Positions 26,547-36,607 are shown, numbered from the stretch's first letter. The stretch: 36,913 nt of DNA from Caenibius sp. (GCA_030830695.1 JAURML010000027.1:1-36913), one strand, 5' to 3'. The notes: generated by a model from the letters alone, not told the origin. Numbers and translations are program-made.

Positions 26547-26566
26547 TGGCGACCCCGCCCGGGCGA

Positions 26567-27415
26567 TCAGGCCGCTTGCGCGGGTGCCAGATAGTCAAGC
26601 AGGTCCGCAAGGCGTTCGCGCAGATCCTTGCGCTCCACCACCATGTCCACCATCCCGTGCTTGTGGAGATATTCAGCGCGCTGGAAGCCTTCGGGCAGTT
26701 TTTCCCGGATCGTATCCTGAATCACGCGCTGCCCGGCAAACCCGATCAGCGCGCCCGGTTCCGAAATATGAATATCACCCAGCATGGCATAGCTGGCGGT
26801 AACGCCGCCCGTGGTCGGATCCGTCAGCACCACAATATAGGGCAGACCGGCTTCCTTCAGGCGCCGGGTCATCACCGTGGCCTTGGGCATCTGCATCAGG
26901 CTGAGGATGCCTTCCTGCATTCGCGCGCCGCCAGCGGCGGTGAAAACGATAAAGGCGCATTTTTCGTCAAGCGCACGCTGCGCGGCGGCGACCAGCGCGG
27001 CCCCCACGGCCATGCCCATTGACCCGCCCATGAAGGTGAAGTCCTGCACCCCGACCACCGCCTTGTGGCCCATGATCGAACCCAGCGCGGCGGTGAAGGC
27101 ATCATGATGGGGGCTGGCGGCGCGGGCCTGCTTCAGCCGGTCAGAATAGCGTTTGCTGTCCCTGAATTTCAACGGGTCTTCCTTGACCCGGGGGGCGGGC
27201 AGCACGGAAAATCCGTCATCCATGATCTGGGCAAGGCGCTCGTCCGCCCCGATCCGGCCATGATGGCCGCAACGCGGGCAGACGAACAGATTCGCCTCAT
27301 ATTCGCGGGCGAACAGCATTTCCGCGCAATTGGGGCATTTCACCCACAGGTTCTCGCTCGACTCGCGCTTTGATTTGAAGGGGAGCCGGGAACGGATTCG
27401 GGTCAGCCAGTTCAT
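26567..27415 (-). CDS. accD: Acetyl-CoA carboxylase carboxyltransferase subunit beta
   Basis: AccD is one half of the carboxyltransferase that makes malonyl-CoA, the first committed step of fatty-acid synthesis; it works with AccA, which is not in this window. The protein has 282 residues. The N-terminal zinc finger has Cys27, Cys30, Cys46 and Cys49 (KCPNC, VCPRC). The crotonase-fold core shows [57 protein letters not shown] and [24 protein letters not shown] 27415 overlaps the trpA stop as ATGA, so translation is probably coupled. In E. coli, AccD's zinc finger also binds its own mRNA; whether that holds here is not visible. All expected residues are present. Confidence 0.97.
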   Translation of the reverse strand: MNWLTRIRSRLPFKSKRESSENLWVKCPNCAEMLFAREYEANLFVCPRCGHHGRIGADERLAQIMDDGFSVLPAPRVKEDPLKFRDSKRYSDRLKQARAASPHHDAFTAALGSIMGHKAVVGVQDFTFMGGSMGMAVGAALVAAAQRALDEKCAFIVFTAAGGARMQEGILSLMQMPKATVMTRRLKEAGLPYIVVLTDPTTGGVTASYAMLGDIHISEPGALIGFAGQRVIQDTIREKLPEGFQRAEYLHKHGMVDMVVERKDLRERLADLLDYLAPAQAA

Positions 27416-28212
27416 GCGTCCGCCTTACGCGATTCATGCACCGCATGCGAGAGGGCGCGGGTCAATTCGCGCACCGGCCCGGCGGCGTCCGTGCCGTGTC
27501 TGGCCACAAGATCGATCAGGGCGGAGCCGACGACGACGCCATCGGCAACCTTGGCAATGGGGCCGGCCTGTTCTGGGGTGCGCACGCCAAAGCCGACCGC
27601 AACGGGAATGTCTGATGCCGCTTTCAGCTTCGCCACCGCCGCTTCGATGCTGGCAAGTCCGGCCTGCTGCATGCCAGTGATGCCCGCGACCGAGACATAA
27701 TAAAGGAAGCCCGACGATCCTTCGAGCACGGCGGGCAGCCGCGCGGCATCGGTCGTGGGGGTGGCAAGGCGGATCAGCGAAATGCGTGCGGCGCGCAGGA
27801 AGGGGCCGAGTTCGGCGTCCTCTTCCGGCGGGATATCGACGCAGATCACGCCGTCGATCCCGGCCTTTGCGCATTCATCGGCAAACCATTGCGCCCCGCG
27901 CGTGACCATGGGGCTGGCATAGCCCATCAGCACCAGTGGCACATCCGGGTGGCGCGCGCGGAAGGCGGTGGCAATGCGGAAAATGTCCGCCGTGCTTGTG
28001 CCTGCAGCCAGCGCGCGCAGGTTCGCGGCCTGGATCGCCGGGCCATCGGCCATCGGATCAGTGAAGGGCATGCCCAGTTCGATCACATCCGCGCCGCCTT
28101 CGACCAGCGCATCGAGGATGGCAGGCGTGGCGTCCGGTGTCGGATCGCCGCCGGTGACGAAAGTGACGAGCGCGGGGCGACCCTTGCTGAAGGCGGCAGA
28201 GAGGCGGGTCAC
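27412..28212 (-). CDS. trpA: Tryptophan synthase alpha chain
   Basis: TrpA cleaves indole-3-glycerol phosphate to indole and glyceraldehyde-3-phosphate and passes indole to TrpB through a tunnel. The protein has 266 residues, the family norm. It is a TIM barrel with [11 protein letters not shown], catalytic Glu45 (VIELGMPF) and Asp56 (MADGPAIQ), [11 protein letters not shown], and the phosphate-binding [11 protein letters not shown] and VVVGSALI. I start at GTG 28212, whose first four bases GTGA overlap the trpB stop. The frame remains open upstream to 28377, but that lies inside trpB and has no TrpA features. The stop overlaps accD (ATGA). Order trpF-trpB-trpA-accD-folC with no trpE, trpD or trpC beside it is common in alphaproteobacteria. 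Confidence 0.97.
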   Translation of the reverse strand: MTRLSAAFSKGRPALVTFVTGGDPTPDATPAILDALVEGGADVIELGMPFTDPMADGPAIQAANLRALAAGTSTADIFRIATAFRARHPDVPLVLMGYASPMVTRGAQWFADECAKAGIDGVICVDIPPEEDAELGPFLRAARISLIRLATPTTDAARLPAVLEGSSGFLYYVSVAGITGMQQAGLASIEAAVAKLKAASDIPVAVGFGVRTPEQAGPIAKVADGVVVGSALIDLVARHGTDAAGPVRELTRALSHAVHESRKADA

Positions 28213-29420
28213 AGCTTCACCCCCAGATGCTCCGCGACCGAGAAAATATCCTTGTCGCCGCGCCCGCACAGATTGGCGATGATGATCTGGTCCTTGTCCA
28301 TTGTCGGTGCGACCTTGGTCACGGCAGCGATGGCGTGGGAGGGTTCCAGTGCGGGGATGATGCCTTCGGTGCGGCACAGCAGCTGGAAGCCTTCGAGCGC
28401 TTCCCTGTCAGTCGCCGAGGTATATTCGACCCGGCCGGATTCCTTGAGCCATGCATGTTCCGGCCCGATGCCCGGATAATCCAGCCCTGCGCTGATCGAA
28501 TGCCCTTCGAGAATCTGGCCGTCATCGTCCTGCAACAGATAGGTCTTGTTGCCATGCAGGATACCCGGACGTCCGCCGGCGAGTGAGGCGGCATGTTCCT
28601 TGTCGAGCCCGTGGCCCGCCGCCTCAACGCCCAGCATCTTCACCGAGGAATCATCGAGGAAGGGGTGAAACAGGCCGATGGCGTTGCTGCCGCCACCGAT
28701 CGCCGCGACCAGCAGGTCGGGCAGGCGGCCCGTGCGGGACAGCATCTGTTCGCGCGCTTCGCGCCCGATCACGGACTGAAAATCCCGGACCAGTTCGGGA
28801 TAGGGGTGCGGCCCTGCGGCGGTGCCGATGATATAGAAGGTGTCATGCACGTTGGCGACCCAGTCGCGCAGTGCTTCGTTCATGGCGTCCTTCAACGTCG
28901 CTGCCCCGGCGGTGACCGGCACCACTTCGGCGCCCAGCAGCTTCATGCGGAACACATTGGGCCCCTGCCGCGCCACGTCGGTCGCGCCCATATAGACCGT
29001 GCAAGGCAGGCCGAAGCGGGCGCAGACCGTGGCCGTGGCGACGCCGTGCTGGCCCGCGCCGGTTTCAGCGATAATTCGCGTCTTGCCCATCCGCATGGCC
29101 AGCAGGATCTGGCCTATGCAATTATTGATCTTGTGGGCGCCGGTGTGATTAAGCTCGTCGCGCTTGAACCAGACCTGCGCCCCGCCAAGCTCTTCCGTCA
29201 GCCGCGGCGCGAAATAGAGCGGGCTGGGCCGCCCCACATAATGTTCCAGCAGATCGTCAAATTCGGCCTCGAAAGCCGGATCGGCCTTGGCCGCGCGATA
29301 TTCCCGCTCAAGCTCCAGGATCAGCGGCATCAGCGTTTCGGCGACATAGCGCCCGCCGTACGCGCCGAAATGGCCACGTTCGTCAGGTTGGTTGCGGAAG
29401 GAGTTCGGGTTCGTGCTCAT
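28209..29420 (-). CDS. trpB: Tryptophan synthase beta chain
   Basis: TrpB is the pyridoxal-phosphate enzyme that condenses indole with serine to give tryptophan. The protein has 403 residues. The N-terminal [21 protein letters not shown] block and the PLP lysine Lys97 in [10 protein letters not shown] are clear. Further marks are [17 protein letters not shown] (catalytic glutamate region), [16 protein letters not shown], the phosphate-binding GGGSNAIG, and the C-terminal LCGRGDKDI. It is the TrpB1 type. ATG 29420 overlaps the trpF stop as ATGA, and its own stop overlaps trpA as GTGA, giving tight coupling of the two synthase subunits. The only tryptophan genes here are trpF, trpB and trpA; the early pathway genes must lie elsewhere. 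Confidence 0.98.
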   Translation of the reverse strand: MSTNPNSFRNQPDERGHFGAYGGRYVAETLMPLILELEREYRAAKADPAFEAEFDDLLEHYVGRPSPLYFAPRLTEELGGAQVWFKRDELNHTGAHKINNCIGQILLAMRMGKTRIIAETGAGQHGVATATVCARFGLPCTVYMGATDVARQGPNVFRMKLLGAEVVPVTAGAATLKDAMNEALRDWVANVHDTFYIIGTAAGPHPYPELVRDFQSVIGREAREQMLSRTGRLPDLLVAAIGGGSNAIGLFHPFLDDSSVKMLGVEAAGHGLDKEHAASLAGGRPGILHGNKTYLLQDDDGQILEGHSISAGLDYPGIGPEHAWLKESGRVEYTSATDREALEGFQLLCRTEGIIPALEPSHAIAAVTKVAPTMDKDQIIIANLCGRGDKDIFSVAEHLGVKL

Positions 29421-30055
29421 GTCCGTGCCGCTTGGCAGAAGGCCGCAATCCTGTCCACATCCTTGACGCCCGGCGCGCTCTCGACGCCCGAGGATGTATC
29501 CACCAGCGGCGCGCCGCTGATCCGGATCGCTTCGGCCACATTGCCGGGATTGAGCCCGCCCGCCAGCCCCCAGGCCAGACTGTGCTTCACCCCGGCGACC
29601 AGCGACCAGTCAAACGCCAGACCCATTCCACCGGGCAACCCCCCTTTCGGCGTTTTTGCGTCGAACAGAATCAGGTCCGCTGCGCTGCGATAGGCCTGCG
29701 CGCGTTCGACATCGGCCGCGCAGGACACGGGCAGGGCTTTCCATACCGGCAGGCCGAAGCGCAATTTTATCTGCGCCGCGCGTTCCGGACTTTCCGCGCC
29801 ATGCAATTGCAGCGCATCGAGCCGGGCGGCCTTGATCGCTTCGCCAATTTCCAGATCATCCGCGTTCACGAACAGCCCGACCGTGCCGATCCGTGTTCCG
29901 GCGCGTGTGGCAAGGTCCGCCGCTTCGCCGGGCGTCACATGGCGCGGGGAAGGCGGGAAGAATACAAACCCCGCATAATCGGCGCGCACGGCGATGCAGG
30001 CGTCCAGCGCCTCTGCCGTGCGGATGCCGCAAATCTTGATTTTTGGGCTGGTCAT
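29417..30055 (-). CDS. trpF: Phosphoribosylanthranilate isomerase
   Basis: TrpF isomerises N-(5'-phosphoribosyl)anthranilate to the 1-deoxyribulose form, the third step from chorismate to tryptophan. The protein has 212 residues, typical for a monofunctional TrpF. It begins [13 protein letters not shown] with catalytic Cys9, and continues with [28 protein letters not shown], the general-acid Asp in [16 protein letters not shown], and the phosphate-binding AGGLNPGNV and [16 protein letters not shown] chose ATG 30055; the upstream open frame has no family support and runs into pyrF. It lies 40 bases downstream of pyrF and overlaps trpB by four bases. I see no leader peptide or attenuator ahead of it. 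Confidence 0.97.
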   Translation of the reverse strand: MTSPKIKICGIRTAEALDACIAVRADYAGFVFFPPSPRHVTPGEAADLATRAGTRIGTVGLFVNADDLEIGEAIKAARLDALQLHGAESPERAAQIKLRFGLPVWKALPVSCAADVERAQAYRSAADLILFDAKTPKGGLPGGMGLAFDWSLVAGVKHSLAWGLAGGLNPGNVAEAIRISGAPLVDTSSGVESAPGVKDVDRIAAFCQAART

Positions 30056-30095
30056 GGTTGATGGCGTTAGGCCAAAGCGCCGTCGGGGTGAAGCC

Positions 30096-30770
30096 TTACA
30101 AGGTGCCTTCGATTGCCCGGGCGGCGGCCAGCGGATCATCCGCCCGGCTGATCGGGCGGCCGATCACCAGCACGCTGGCACCATCGTCGCGCGCCTTGCG
30201 CGGGGTGACCACACGCTTCTGATCGGCTGTGGCCTTGCCGCCGGGGCGTAGGCCAGGCACCACAAAGAACCCGTGTTTCCACTGCTTGTGCACCGCACCA
30301 ACCTCCTGGCCGGAACAGACAATGCCATCCAGACCTGCGGTTTGTGCCAGTTCGGCCAGCCGCATGACCTGATCGTGCGGCGTCCCTGCGATGCCGGTGC
30401 GGGCCAGATCTTTTTCATCGAGGCTGGTCAGCATGGTGACCGCCACAACCCGGGTGTGTTCGCCAGCTGCAGCCTTGGCGTCTTCCATCATCGCCCGACC
30501 GCCACTGGCATGCACCGTGACGATGGCCGGTTCCAGCACATGAATGGCCTGCATCGCGGATGCGACGGTGTTGGGTATGTCATGCAGTTTGAGATCGAGG
30601 AATATCGGCAGGCCGATCTGCGCCATCTCGTGTACGCCATGATGGCCATGAGCGCAGAAGAATTCGAGGCCGAGCTTGAGCCCGCCGATGTGCGATTTGA
30701 CCTGACTGGCCAGTGCCTTGGCCGCGTCAATCCGGGGGACGTCCACGGCGAGGAAGATCGGATTGCTCAT
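30096..30770 (-). CDS. pyrF: Orotidine 5'-phosphate decarboxylase
   Basis: PyrF decarboxylates OMP to UMP, the last step of de novo pyrimidine synthesis. The protein has 224 residues. TIM-barrel landmarks are IFLAVDVPR, GGLKLGLEFF, the catalytic block FLDLKLHDIPNT (Asp59, Lys61, Asp64), VTVHASGG, and the phosphate-binding VVPGLRPGG and VIGRPISRADDP near the C-terminus. This is the short bacterial form. ATG 30770 overlaps the lapA stop as ATGA. In other alphaproteobacteria that I recall, lapA is followed directly by trpF, so pyrF between them may be a lineage feature. Confidence 0.97.
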   Translation of the reverse strand: MSNPIFLAVDVPRIDAAKALASQVKSHIGGLKLGLEFFCAHGHHGVHEMAQIGLPIFLDLKLHDIPNTVASAMQAIHVLEPAIVTVHASGGRAMMEDAKAAAGEHTRVVAVTMLTSLDEKDLARTGIAGTPHDQVMRLAELAQTAGLDGIVCSGQEVGAVHKQWKHGFFVVPGLRPGGKATADQKRVVTPRKARDDGASVLVIGRPISRADDPLAAARAIEGTL

Positions 30771-31081
30771 TGGGCCTCTTGTTCGGGGAGGGCAGGCGCC
30801 GGGGTATCGACGTGTTCGGCTGGGGCACTGGACAGCGCTGCACTGCGGGCAGCGCCTTCCAGTGCTGCGATGCGCCGGTTGAAGCGCCAGACCGCGCCGC
30901 GATGATAGAGCCAGACCGGCACCAGTCCCAGCAGGAAGGAGAAAATGACCAGTGCGGGCACCTTGGTTTCGAGCACGAGATCTTCCCAGATCTTCACTTC
31001 GATCGGGCGCCAGTTGTTGATGGTGAACAGCAGCAGCAGCACCAGGATCAACACCCAGATGATCGTTCTGACAATTTGCAT
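30767..31081 (-). CDS. LapA domain (DUF1049) membrane protein
   Basis: This is a 104-residue inner-membrane protein with two helices at about 4-20 and 41-58 and the LapA/DUF1049 signature: FTINNWRPIEVKIW after helix 1 and a second helix with LLGLVPVWLYHRGAVWRFNRRIAALE. In E. coli the related LapA works with LapB in regulating lipopolysaccharide synthesis. Here LapA function is only inferred from the family, and the Ala/Pro/Glu-rich tail is variable. I chose ATG 31081, with GGAGG about 10 bases upstream. The frame extends to 31123 without support. It heads the tightly spaced pyrF-trp-accD-folC run and lies 102 bases after purB on the same strand. The ihfB gene often found just upstream in relatives is absent here. 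Confidence 0.85.
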   Translation of the reverse strand: MQIVRTIIWVLILVLLLLFTINNWRPIEVKIWEDLVLETKVPALVIFSFLLGLVPVWLYHRGAVWRFNRRIAALEGAARSAALSSAPAEHVDTPAPALPEQEAQ

Positions 31082-31183
31082 GGACTGCCAGCCTCCTTCC
31101 CTCGGTTGCAGCATTTGCGGCAATGCTAGGCGGGTTGCCCGGTGATGGGAAGGGCTGACTTCCGCTTTCGGCCTTCGCGCCGC

Positions 31184-32494
31184 CTAACCGAATACCCGTT
31201 CGAAAATGCGATCGACCTGGGCGAAATGATATTCGAGGTCGAATTTTTCTTCCAGTTCGGCAGGGCTGAGCGCCGCGGATACTTCCGGGTCAGCCTTGAG
31301 CAGATCAAGCAGGGAAAGCTGCCCGTCCGATTCCCAGACCTTCATCGCGTTGCGCTGGACCAGGCGGTAGGCGTCTTCGCGGCTGACCCCGGCCTGAGTC
31401 AGCGCCAGCAGCACGCGCTGTGAGTGGACCAGCCCGCCCATGCGGTCGAGATTCTTCTGCATCCTTTCAGGGTAGATCAGCAGCTTGTCGATCACCCCAG
31501 TCAGCCGCGCCAGCGAGAAATCGAGTGCGATGGTGGCGTCGGGGCCGATGTAGCGTTCCACCGACGAGTGGGAGATGTCCCGTTCATGCCACAATGCCAC
31601 ATTTTCCAGCGCCGGAACGGCATAGCCGCGAATGACGCGCGCCTGCCCTGTCAGGTTTTCGGTCAGCACCGGATTGCGCTTGTGCGGCATGGCGCTGGAA
31701 CCTTTCTGGCCGGGGGAGAAATATTCCTCGGCCTCCAGCACTTCGGTGCGCTGCAGATGGCGAATCTCGACGGCCAGCCGTTCGATCGAGCTGGCGATGA
31801 CGGCCAGCACCGAAAAGAACATCGCGTGCCGGTCACGTGGGATCACCTGGGTGGACACAGGCTCGGGGGTGAGACCCAGCCTGACGGCGACGTGTTCTTC
31901 CACCGCAGGATCGATATTGGCGAAAGTGCCGACCGCGCCAGATACGGCGCAGGTGGCGATTTCCGCGCGCGCTGCGATCATCCGCTGCTTGCAGCGGTCG
32001 AATTCGGCGTAAGCCTGCGCCAGCTTGAGGCCGAAAGTGGTCGGCTCGGCATGAATGCCATGGCTGCGCCCGATAGTGGGCGTATATTTATGTTCCTGCG
32101 CCCGGCGTTTGATGGCGGCCAGCAGTTCGTCGAGGTCCGCCAGAAGAATATCGCTGGCCCGCGCCAGTTGCACTGCCAGCGTGGTGTCCAGCACATCCGA
32201 ACTGGTCATGCCCTGATGCATGAAGCGCGCTTCATCGCCCACCTGTTCCGCCACCCAGGTGAGGAAGGCGATCACATCATGCTTGGTGACGGCTTCGATG
32301 GCGTCAATCGCGGCGACGTCGATCGTGGGGTTGGTGGCCCACCAGTCCCACAGGGCCCTGGCCGCGCTTTCGGGCACAACGCCCAGTTCACCCAGCTTTT
32401 CGGTGGCATGCGCCTCGATCTCGAACCAGATGCGGAATTTCGCTTCAGGCTCCCAGATCGCGGTCATCGCAGGGCGGGAATAACGGGGGACCAT
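31184..32494 (-). CDS. purB: Adenylosuccinate lyase
   Basis: PurB catalyses two beta-eliminations in purine synthesis: SAICAR to AICAR, and adenylosuccinate to AMP. The protein has 436 residues, typical of the shorter bacterial class. Key segments are MVPRYSRPAMTAIW, FMHQGMTSSDVLDT, GRSHGIHAEP with catalytic His145/His148, the superfamily signature SSAMPHKRNP (266-275) in the flexible loop, and HERDISHSSVERYIGPD. The start ATG 32494 has GGAG upstream. It is followed 102 bases downstream by lapA on the same strand; I see no convincing T-tailed terminator between them, so read-through into the lapA run is possible. Linkage of purB with pyrF puts purine and pyrimidine synthesis side by side. Confidence 0.97.
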   Translation of the reverse strand: MVPRYSRPAMTAIWEPEAKFRIWFEIEAHATEKLGELGVVPESAARALWDWWATNPTIDVAAIDAIEAVTKHDVIAFLTWVAEQVGDEARFMHQGMTSSDVLDTTLAVQLARASDILLADLDELLAAIKRRAQEHKYTPTIGRSHGIHAEPTTFGLKLAQAYAEFDRCKQRMIAARAEIATCAVSGAVGTFANIDPAVEEHVAVRLGLTPEPVSTQVIPRDRHAMFFSVLAVIASSIERLAVEIRHLQRTEVLEAEEYFSPGQKGSSAMPHKRNPVLTENLTGQARVIRGYAVPALENVALWHERDISHSSVERYIGPDATIALDFSLARLTGVIDKLLIYPERMQKNLDRMGGLVHSQRVLLALTQAGVSREDAYRLVQRNAMKVWESDGQLSLLDLLKADPEVSAALSPAELEEKFDLEYHFAQVDRIFERVFG

Positions 32495-32543
32495 GTTCGA
32501 CTCCGGTTTTTGGGGACGCGCAGCCGCTAGGGGCAGGGGGGCT

Positions 32544-33266
32544 TCAGATCAAGCCCTTCGCCTTCAGCGAGACATGTCCCTGCCGCCCGATGATGACATG
32601 ATCGTGGACCACGATTCCCAGTAATCGTCCGGCTTCTGCAATGCGATTGGTGATCTGGATATCCGCCCGGCTGGGTTCGGGCGACCCTGATGGATGATTG
32701 TGAACGAGGATCAGCGCGGTGGCCCCGATGTCCAGCGCCTTGCGGATCACCTCGCGCGGGTGAATCGCCGCCTCGTCAATCGAACCGTCACCGACGTGAT
32801 GATCCAGCACCAGCCGGTTCTGCGCGTTGAGATAGAGCACCCGCACCCGTTCCACCGTAAGATGCGCCATGTCGATGGTCAGATAATCGAGCAGCGCCTG
32901 CCAACTGCCCAGCACGGGTTTCTGTGCAACTTCGCTGCGCGCCATGCGCCGCGCGGCCAGCGCCACGATCTTGAGCGAGGCCGCGCTCGCCTCTCCCATG
33001 CCGTTGACATCGCGCAGCGCGCCGGGATCGGCGTTCAGGACGGCAGCAAGCGAGCCGAAACGTTTCAGCAGCGCCTTGGCGACTGGTTTGGTATCGCCCC
33101 GCGCCTGCGCGGCAAACAGCAGATATTCCAAGACCTCGTAGTCCGCCAGGGCTTCTGCCCCGCCATCCAGCAGCCGCTTGCGCAGACGCGCGCGATGGCC
33201 CGCGCCATCATGGGCCTGCTTGCTTACCGCCAGACCGGGCAATTCGTCCTGCGCTCGCTCGTTCAT
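32544..33266 (-). CDS. radC: RadC family JAB/MPN metalloprotein
   Basis: This is a 240-residue RadC (DUF2466) protein. The N-terminal half has a UPF0758/HhH-like region (LLDGGAEALADYEVLEYLLFAA, LRDVNGMGEASAASLKIVALAARRM). The C-terminal half is the JAB/MPN metalloprotease-like domain with the zinc motif HNHPSG-N6-AD (His189, His191, Asp202). The old link of RadC to recombination repair in E. coli is now doubted and the biochemical role is unclear. I chose ATG 33266; AAAGG is the only weak ribosome site, and the open frame to 33536 lacks family support and overlaps ydbH. It diverges from ydbH with 48 bases between starts. No LexA box is visible upstream, unlike recA and uvrD. Confidence 0.93.
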   Translation of the reverse strand: MNERAQDELPGLAVSKQAHDGAGHRARLRKRLLDGGAEALADYEVLEYLLFAAQARGDTKPVAKALLKRFGSLAAVLNADPGALRDVNGMGEASAASLKIVALAARRMARSEVAQKPVLGSWQALLDYLTIDMAHLTVERVRVLYLNAQNRLVLDHHVGDGSIDEAAIHPREVIRKALDIGATALILVHNHPSGSPEPSRADIQITNRIAEAGRLLGIVVHDHVIIGRQGHVSLKAKGLI

Positions 33267-33314
33267 CTGCTGTGCATTGCCTTTGTGCAGGCTCAGGCGC
33301 AAGTGTAGGAAGCG

Positions 33315-36300
33315 ATGGCAGAAACCGGGGACGAAGCAGAGCACGACTGGGAAGCGCCCGCCCCGCGTCAGCGGCGGCGGCGCAGCGTGCTGGCAATTGC
33401 CGCCGCACTGCTGGTCGCGTTGCTGGCCTATGGCTGGTTCACGCGCGTCGATCTGGCCGACCGGCTTCTGACCAGTCAGCTCGATTCGCTGGGAATTCCT
33501 GCCACATACCGGATTGAATCGATTGGTCCGCGCCATCAGGTGCTAACCGATATTGTTGTGGGCGATCCGGAACGACCGGATTTGACCATCGAACGGGCGG
33601 AAATCCGGATCGATCCGCAATTCGGCCTGCCGGCCATCGGTAGCGCGCGGCTGGTGCGTCCGCGCCTGTATGGCACCCTGCATGACGGGAAGCTGAGCTT
33701 CGGTTCGCTGGACAAGGTGATCTTTGCCAAGCGTGATACGCCACAGGGCTTGCCGGACATGGAGCTTGCCCTGGTCGATGGCCGTGCGCTGATTGAAAGC
33801 GATTACGGTGCCCTCGGCGCGAAGGCCGAAGGGGCGGGCTCGCTGCATGATGGTTTTCAAGGCCTACTTGCGGTGAATGCGCCGCTCCTGCAGCATGGCG
33901 ATTGCGCGGCGCGCCAGGTGACGCTGTTCGGTTCGATCCGTGTCAGCGACCGCAAACCGGCCTTCAAGGGGCCGCTGCGGGTCGGCGGGGCAAGCTGCGC
34001 GAACGGAACGCGGTTCGCTGGCGGTGGCGCATCCCTGTCCGTGGCTCTTGCAGAACTGCTCGAAGGCGCGACTGGCGATGCGGATCTGCGCCTCGGTGCG
34101 GCGAACAGCGGCGCGAATCGCCTGTCTGGCGTGCAGGGCAAAGGCCATCTCGAATGGGAGGGCAGCAGCGTAACCGCGCGTTATGATCTGACGGCGCTTG
34201 GCCTGGTCACTGCACCGGCAGTGATCGGGCGATTGAATGGAACCGGTCGGCTGCGCGCGCGTGACGGGTTGGCCCGGCTGGAATGGGAAGCGGACTGGGA
34301 TGGCACCGGGTTGCGGCTGGGTTCCGGCCTTGGTTCCACGCTGGAAATGCTTGTCCGCTCGGGCGAGGGCAGTCTGGTCGGTGACCTGGCGCAGGCGGTC
34401 GGCACGGCGCTGCGCAAGGAAGAGCGGGGTAGTACCTTTGCCGCCAACACGGTGCTGCGGCTGGAAGGTGACGAGCGCAATCTGGTCATTCCCACCGCCC
34501 GCCTGCGGGGGGGCAGCGGGCAGACCTTGCTGGCGTTGTCCCGGGTCCGGGCGACAGCCAAAAACGGCGATCCGCTTCGTCTCCTTGGCAATTTCTCGAC
34601 CGGTGGGGCGGGATTGCCGCAGATCACGGGGCGAATGGAGCGCGATGCGACCGGGCGCGCGGTTCTCTCGCTCACCATGCCGCAATTTGCGGCGCGCGAA
34701 AGCCGTGTCGCAATTCCGCAGCTGCTGCTGGTGCAGAACGACGCCGGCGCGCTGGGGTTTTCGGGCAGCATTCGCGCTGACGGGCCGCTTCCCGGCGGGA
34801 TGGCGCGCGGCCTGACTGTGCCACTGTCCGGCAACTGGTCATCTCAGTTCGGCCTGGCGCTGTGGCGAAGCTGCACGCGAATGAGCTTTGATGTGCTCCA
34901 GATTGGCGGCATTGCGATGGAACGGCGTGGACTGACCCTGTGCCCGGGCAGCAATGGCGCGATCCTGCGCAGCGACGCGGGCGGCACGCGCATCGCCGCC
35001 GGTTCGCCGGGGCTGGATCTTGCCGGGCACCTTGGCGAGAGCCCGGTGCGGATCACCAGCGGCCCGCTCGGCCTTGCCTTTCCCGGATCGATCTATGCGC
35101 GCAAGCTGAATGTCCTGCTGGGCCCGGAAGAGACGGGGACGCGCTTCAGCCTTGACGATGTGCATGCGCAACTGGGCGCGGAGGTGGCAGGGCGTTTTGC
35201 TGATGCCGATATCAGCCTGGCGTCGGTCCCGCTCGACCTGCTTGATGCGGCAGGGGCATGGCGCTTCGCTGGCGGCAGGCTGGAATTGTCGGGCGTAACC
35301 ATGCGGGTGGAAGATCGCGAGGCGCTTGACCGGTTCGAACCGATGGTGGCGAGCGATGCGCGGCTCACGCTGGCGGATAATATGATTACGGCTGACACGC
35401 TGCTGCGCGAACCCGTCAGCGGGCGCGTGGTAACCGGCGTAACGATTGCGCATGATCTTGGCAGCGGCGCGGGCCATGCCGATCTCGCTGTCGACCGGCT
35501 CGTCTTCGATAATGCGCTGCAGCCTGACATGCTGACCGGCCTGGCGCTTGGCGTGGTCGCCAATGCCAGGGGAACAGTGACGGGCCGGGGGCGGATCGAC
35601 TGGAATGAGTCAGGGGTGACGAGCAACGGACAATTTTCATCCGACGATCTCGATTTTGCAGCTGCGTTCGGGCCGGTTGAAGGGGTCGCCGGAACGATCC
35701 TGTTCACAGACCTTCTGGGTCTGGTCACCGCTCCTGGCCAGCGCCTGACCGTCCGGTCGATCAATCCGGGCATCGAAGTGAATGACGGTGTGCTGTTATT
35801 CGCCCTGGTGCCGGGCAACCGCATGGCGGTGGAGGGGGCAAGCTGGCCGTTCATGGGCGGCCAGTTGCGCATGCAGCCGGTGACCATTCCACTCAGCGCT
35901 TCGGAAGAGAGGCGCTTCACGCTGGAGATTTCGGGGCTGGATGCGGCCAGCTTTGTCGAGCGCATGGAGCTGTCCAACCTTGCGGCGACGGGGACTTTCG
36001 ACGGGACGCTGCCGCTGGTGTTCGACAAGGATGGCGGCCATCTGCAGGGCGGATTGCTCGTCTCGCGCCCGCCGGGCGGCAATGTCGCCTATGTCGGGGC
36101 GCTGAGTTACAAGGACCTGTCGCCCATGGCGAATTATGCGTTCGATGCGCTCAAATCGCTCAACTATTCGGAAATGCGGATCGGCATGGATGGCGAACTG
36201 ACCGGCGAACTGGTCACGCGCGTGCGTTTTGAAGGGGTCAAGCTGGGCGCGCGTACCAGGCAGAACTTCCTGACGCGGCAGGTGGCGCAGCTGCCCGTGC

Positions 36301-36524
36301 GCTTCAATGTCAACGTCCGCGCTCCCTTCTACAAGCTGATTACCTCGGTAAAGGCGATGTACGACCCCGCCTTCATCCGCGACCCGCGCGAGATCGGCCT
36401 GATTGACAGCACGGGCAAGGCTTTGCGTCGCGAGGCCGCAGAGCATTCCGCGCGCACGGCCGGCAACAGCAATCCTTCAGGTGAATCGCCCGTTCAGGCC
36501 CCGGCAAGAGAGACCATGCCATGA
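33315..36524 (+). CDS. ydbH: YdbH family intermembrane phospholipid transport protein
   Basis: This is a large AsmA-like protein (1069 residues) anchored by one N-terminal helix (about 24-41, after a basic RQRRRR stretch), with the rest in the periplasm as repetitive beta-strand material. In E. coli, YdbH, TamB and YhdP form bridges that carry phospholipids from inner to outer membrane. Recognition rests on the overall layout, the conserved C-terminal YdbH domain (about 800-1010; GGNVAYVGALSYKDLSPMANYAFDALKSLNYSEM, MDGELTGELVTRVRFEGV), and the genes that follow: a YnbE lipoprotein and a YdbL protein, its known partners. ATG 33315 has AGGA 5 bases upstream. The stop codon region holds an ATGA at 36521, but the next gene probably starts at 36608. 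Individual repeats cannot be delimited by eye. Confidence 0.88.
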   Translation: MAETGDEAEHDWEAPAPRQRRRRSVLAIAAALLVALLAYGWFTRVDLADRLLTSQLDSLGIPATYRIESIGPRHQVLTDIVVGDPERPDLTIERAEIRIDPQFGLPAIGSARLVRPRLYGTLHDGKLSFGSLDKVIFAKRDTPQGLPDMELALVDGRALIESDYGALGAKAEGAGSLHDGFQGLLAVNAPLLQHGDCAARQVTLFGSIRVSDRKPAFKGPLRVGGASCANGTRFAGGGASLSVALAELLEGATGDADLRLGAANSGANRLSGVQGKGHLEWEGSSVTARYDLTALGLVTAPAVIGRLNGTGRLRARDGLARLEWEADWDGTGLRLGSGLGSTLEMLVRSGEGSLVGDLAQAVGTALRKEERGSTFAANTVLRLEGDERNLVIPTARLRGGSGQTLLALSRVRATAKNGDPLRLLGNFSTGGAGLPQITGRMERDATGRAVLSLTMPQFAARESRVAIPQLLLVQNDAGALGFSGSIRADGPLPGGMARGLTVPLSGNWSSQFGLALWRSCTRMSFDVLQIGGIAMERRGLTLCPGSNGAILRSDAGGTRIAAGSPGLDLAGHLGESPVRITSGPLGLAFPGSIYARKLNVLLGPEETGTRFSLDDVHAQLGAEVAGRFADADISLASVPLDLLDAAGAWRFAGGRLELSGVTMRVEDREALDRFEPMVASDARLTLADNMITADTLLREPVSGRVVTGVTIAHDLGSGAGHADLAVDRLVFDNALQPDMLTGLALGVVANARGTVTGRGRIDWNESGVTSNGQFSSDDLDFAAAFGPVEGVAGTILFTDLLGLVTAPGQRLTVRSINPGIEVNDGVLLFALVPGNRMAVEGASWPFMGGQLRMQPVTIPLSASEERRFTLEISGLDAASFVERMELSNLAATGTFDGTLPLVFDKDGGHLQGGLLVSRPPGGNVAYVGALSYKDLSPMANYAFDALKSLNYSEMRIGMDGELTGELVTRVRFEGVKLGARTRQNFLTRQVAQLPVRFNVNVRAPFYKLITSVKAMYDPAFIRDPREIGLIDSTGKALRREAAEHSARTAGNSNPSGESPVQAPARETMP

Positions 36525-36607
36525 TCCTTCCCGAATTGACCGCTCCGTTCCTTGCTGCGACAAGCGCCACCATGCGCAGATGCAGAACCGGAACGGAGGG
36601 GGCCGCG

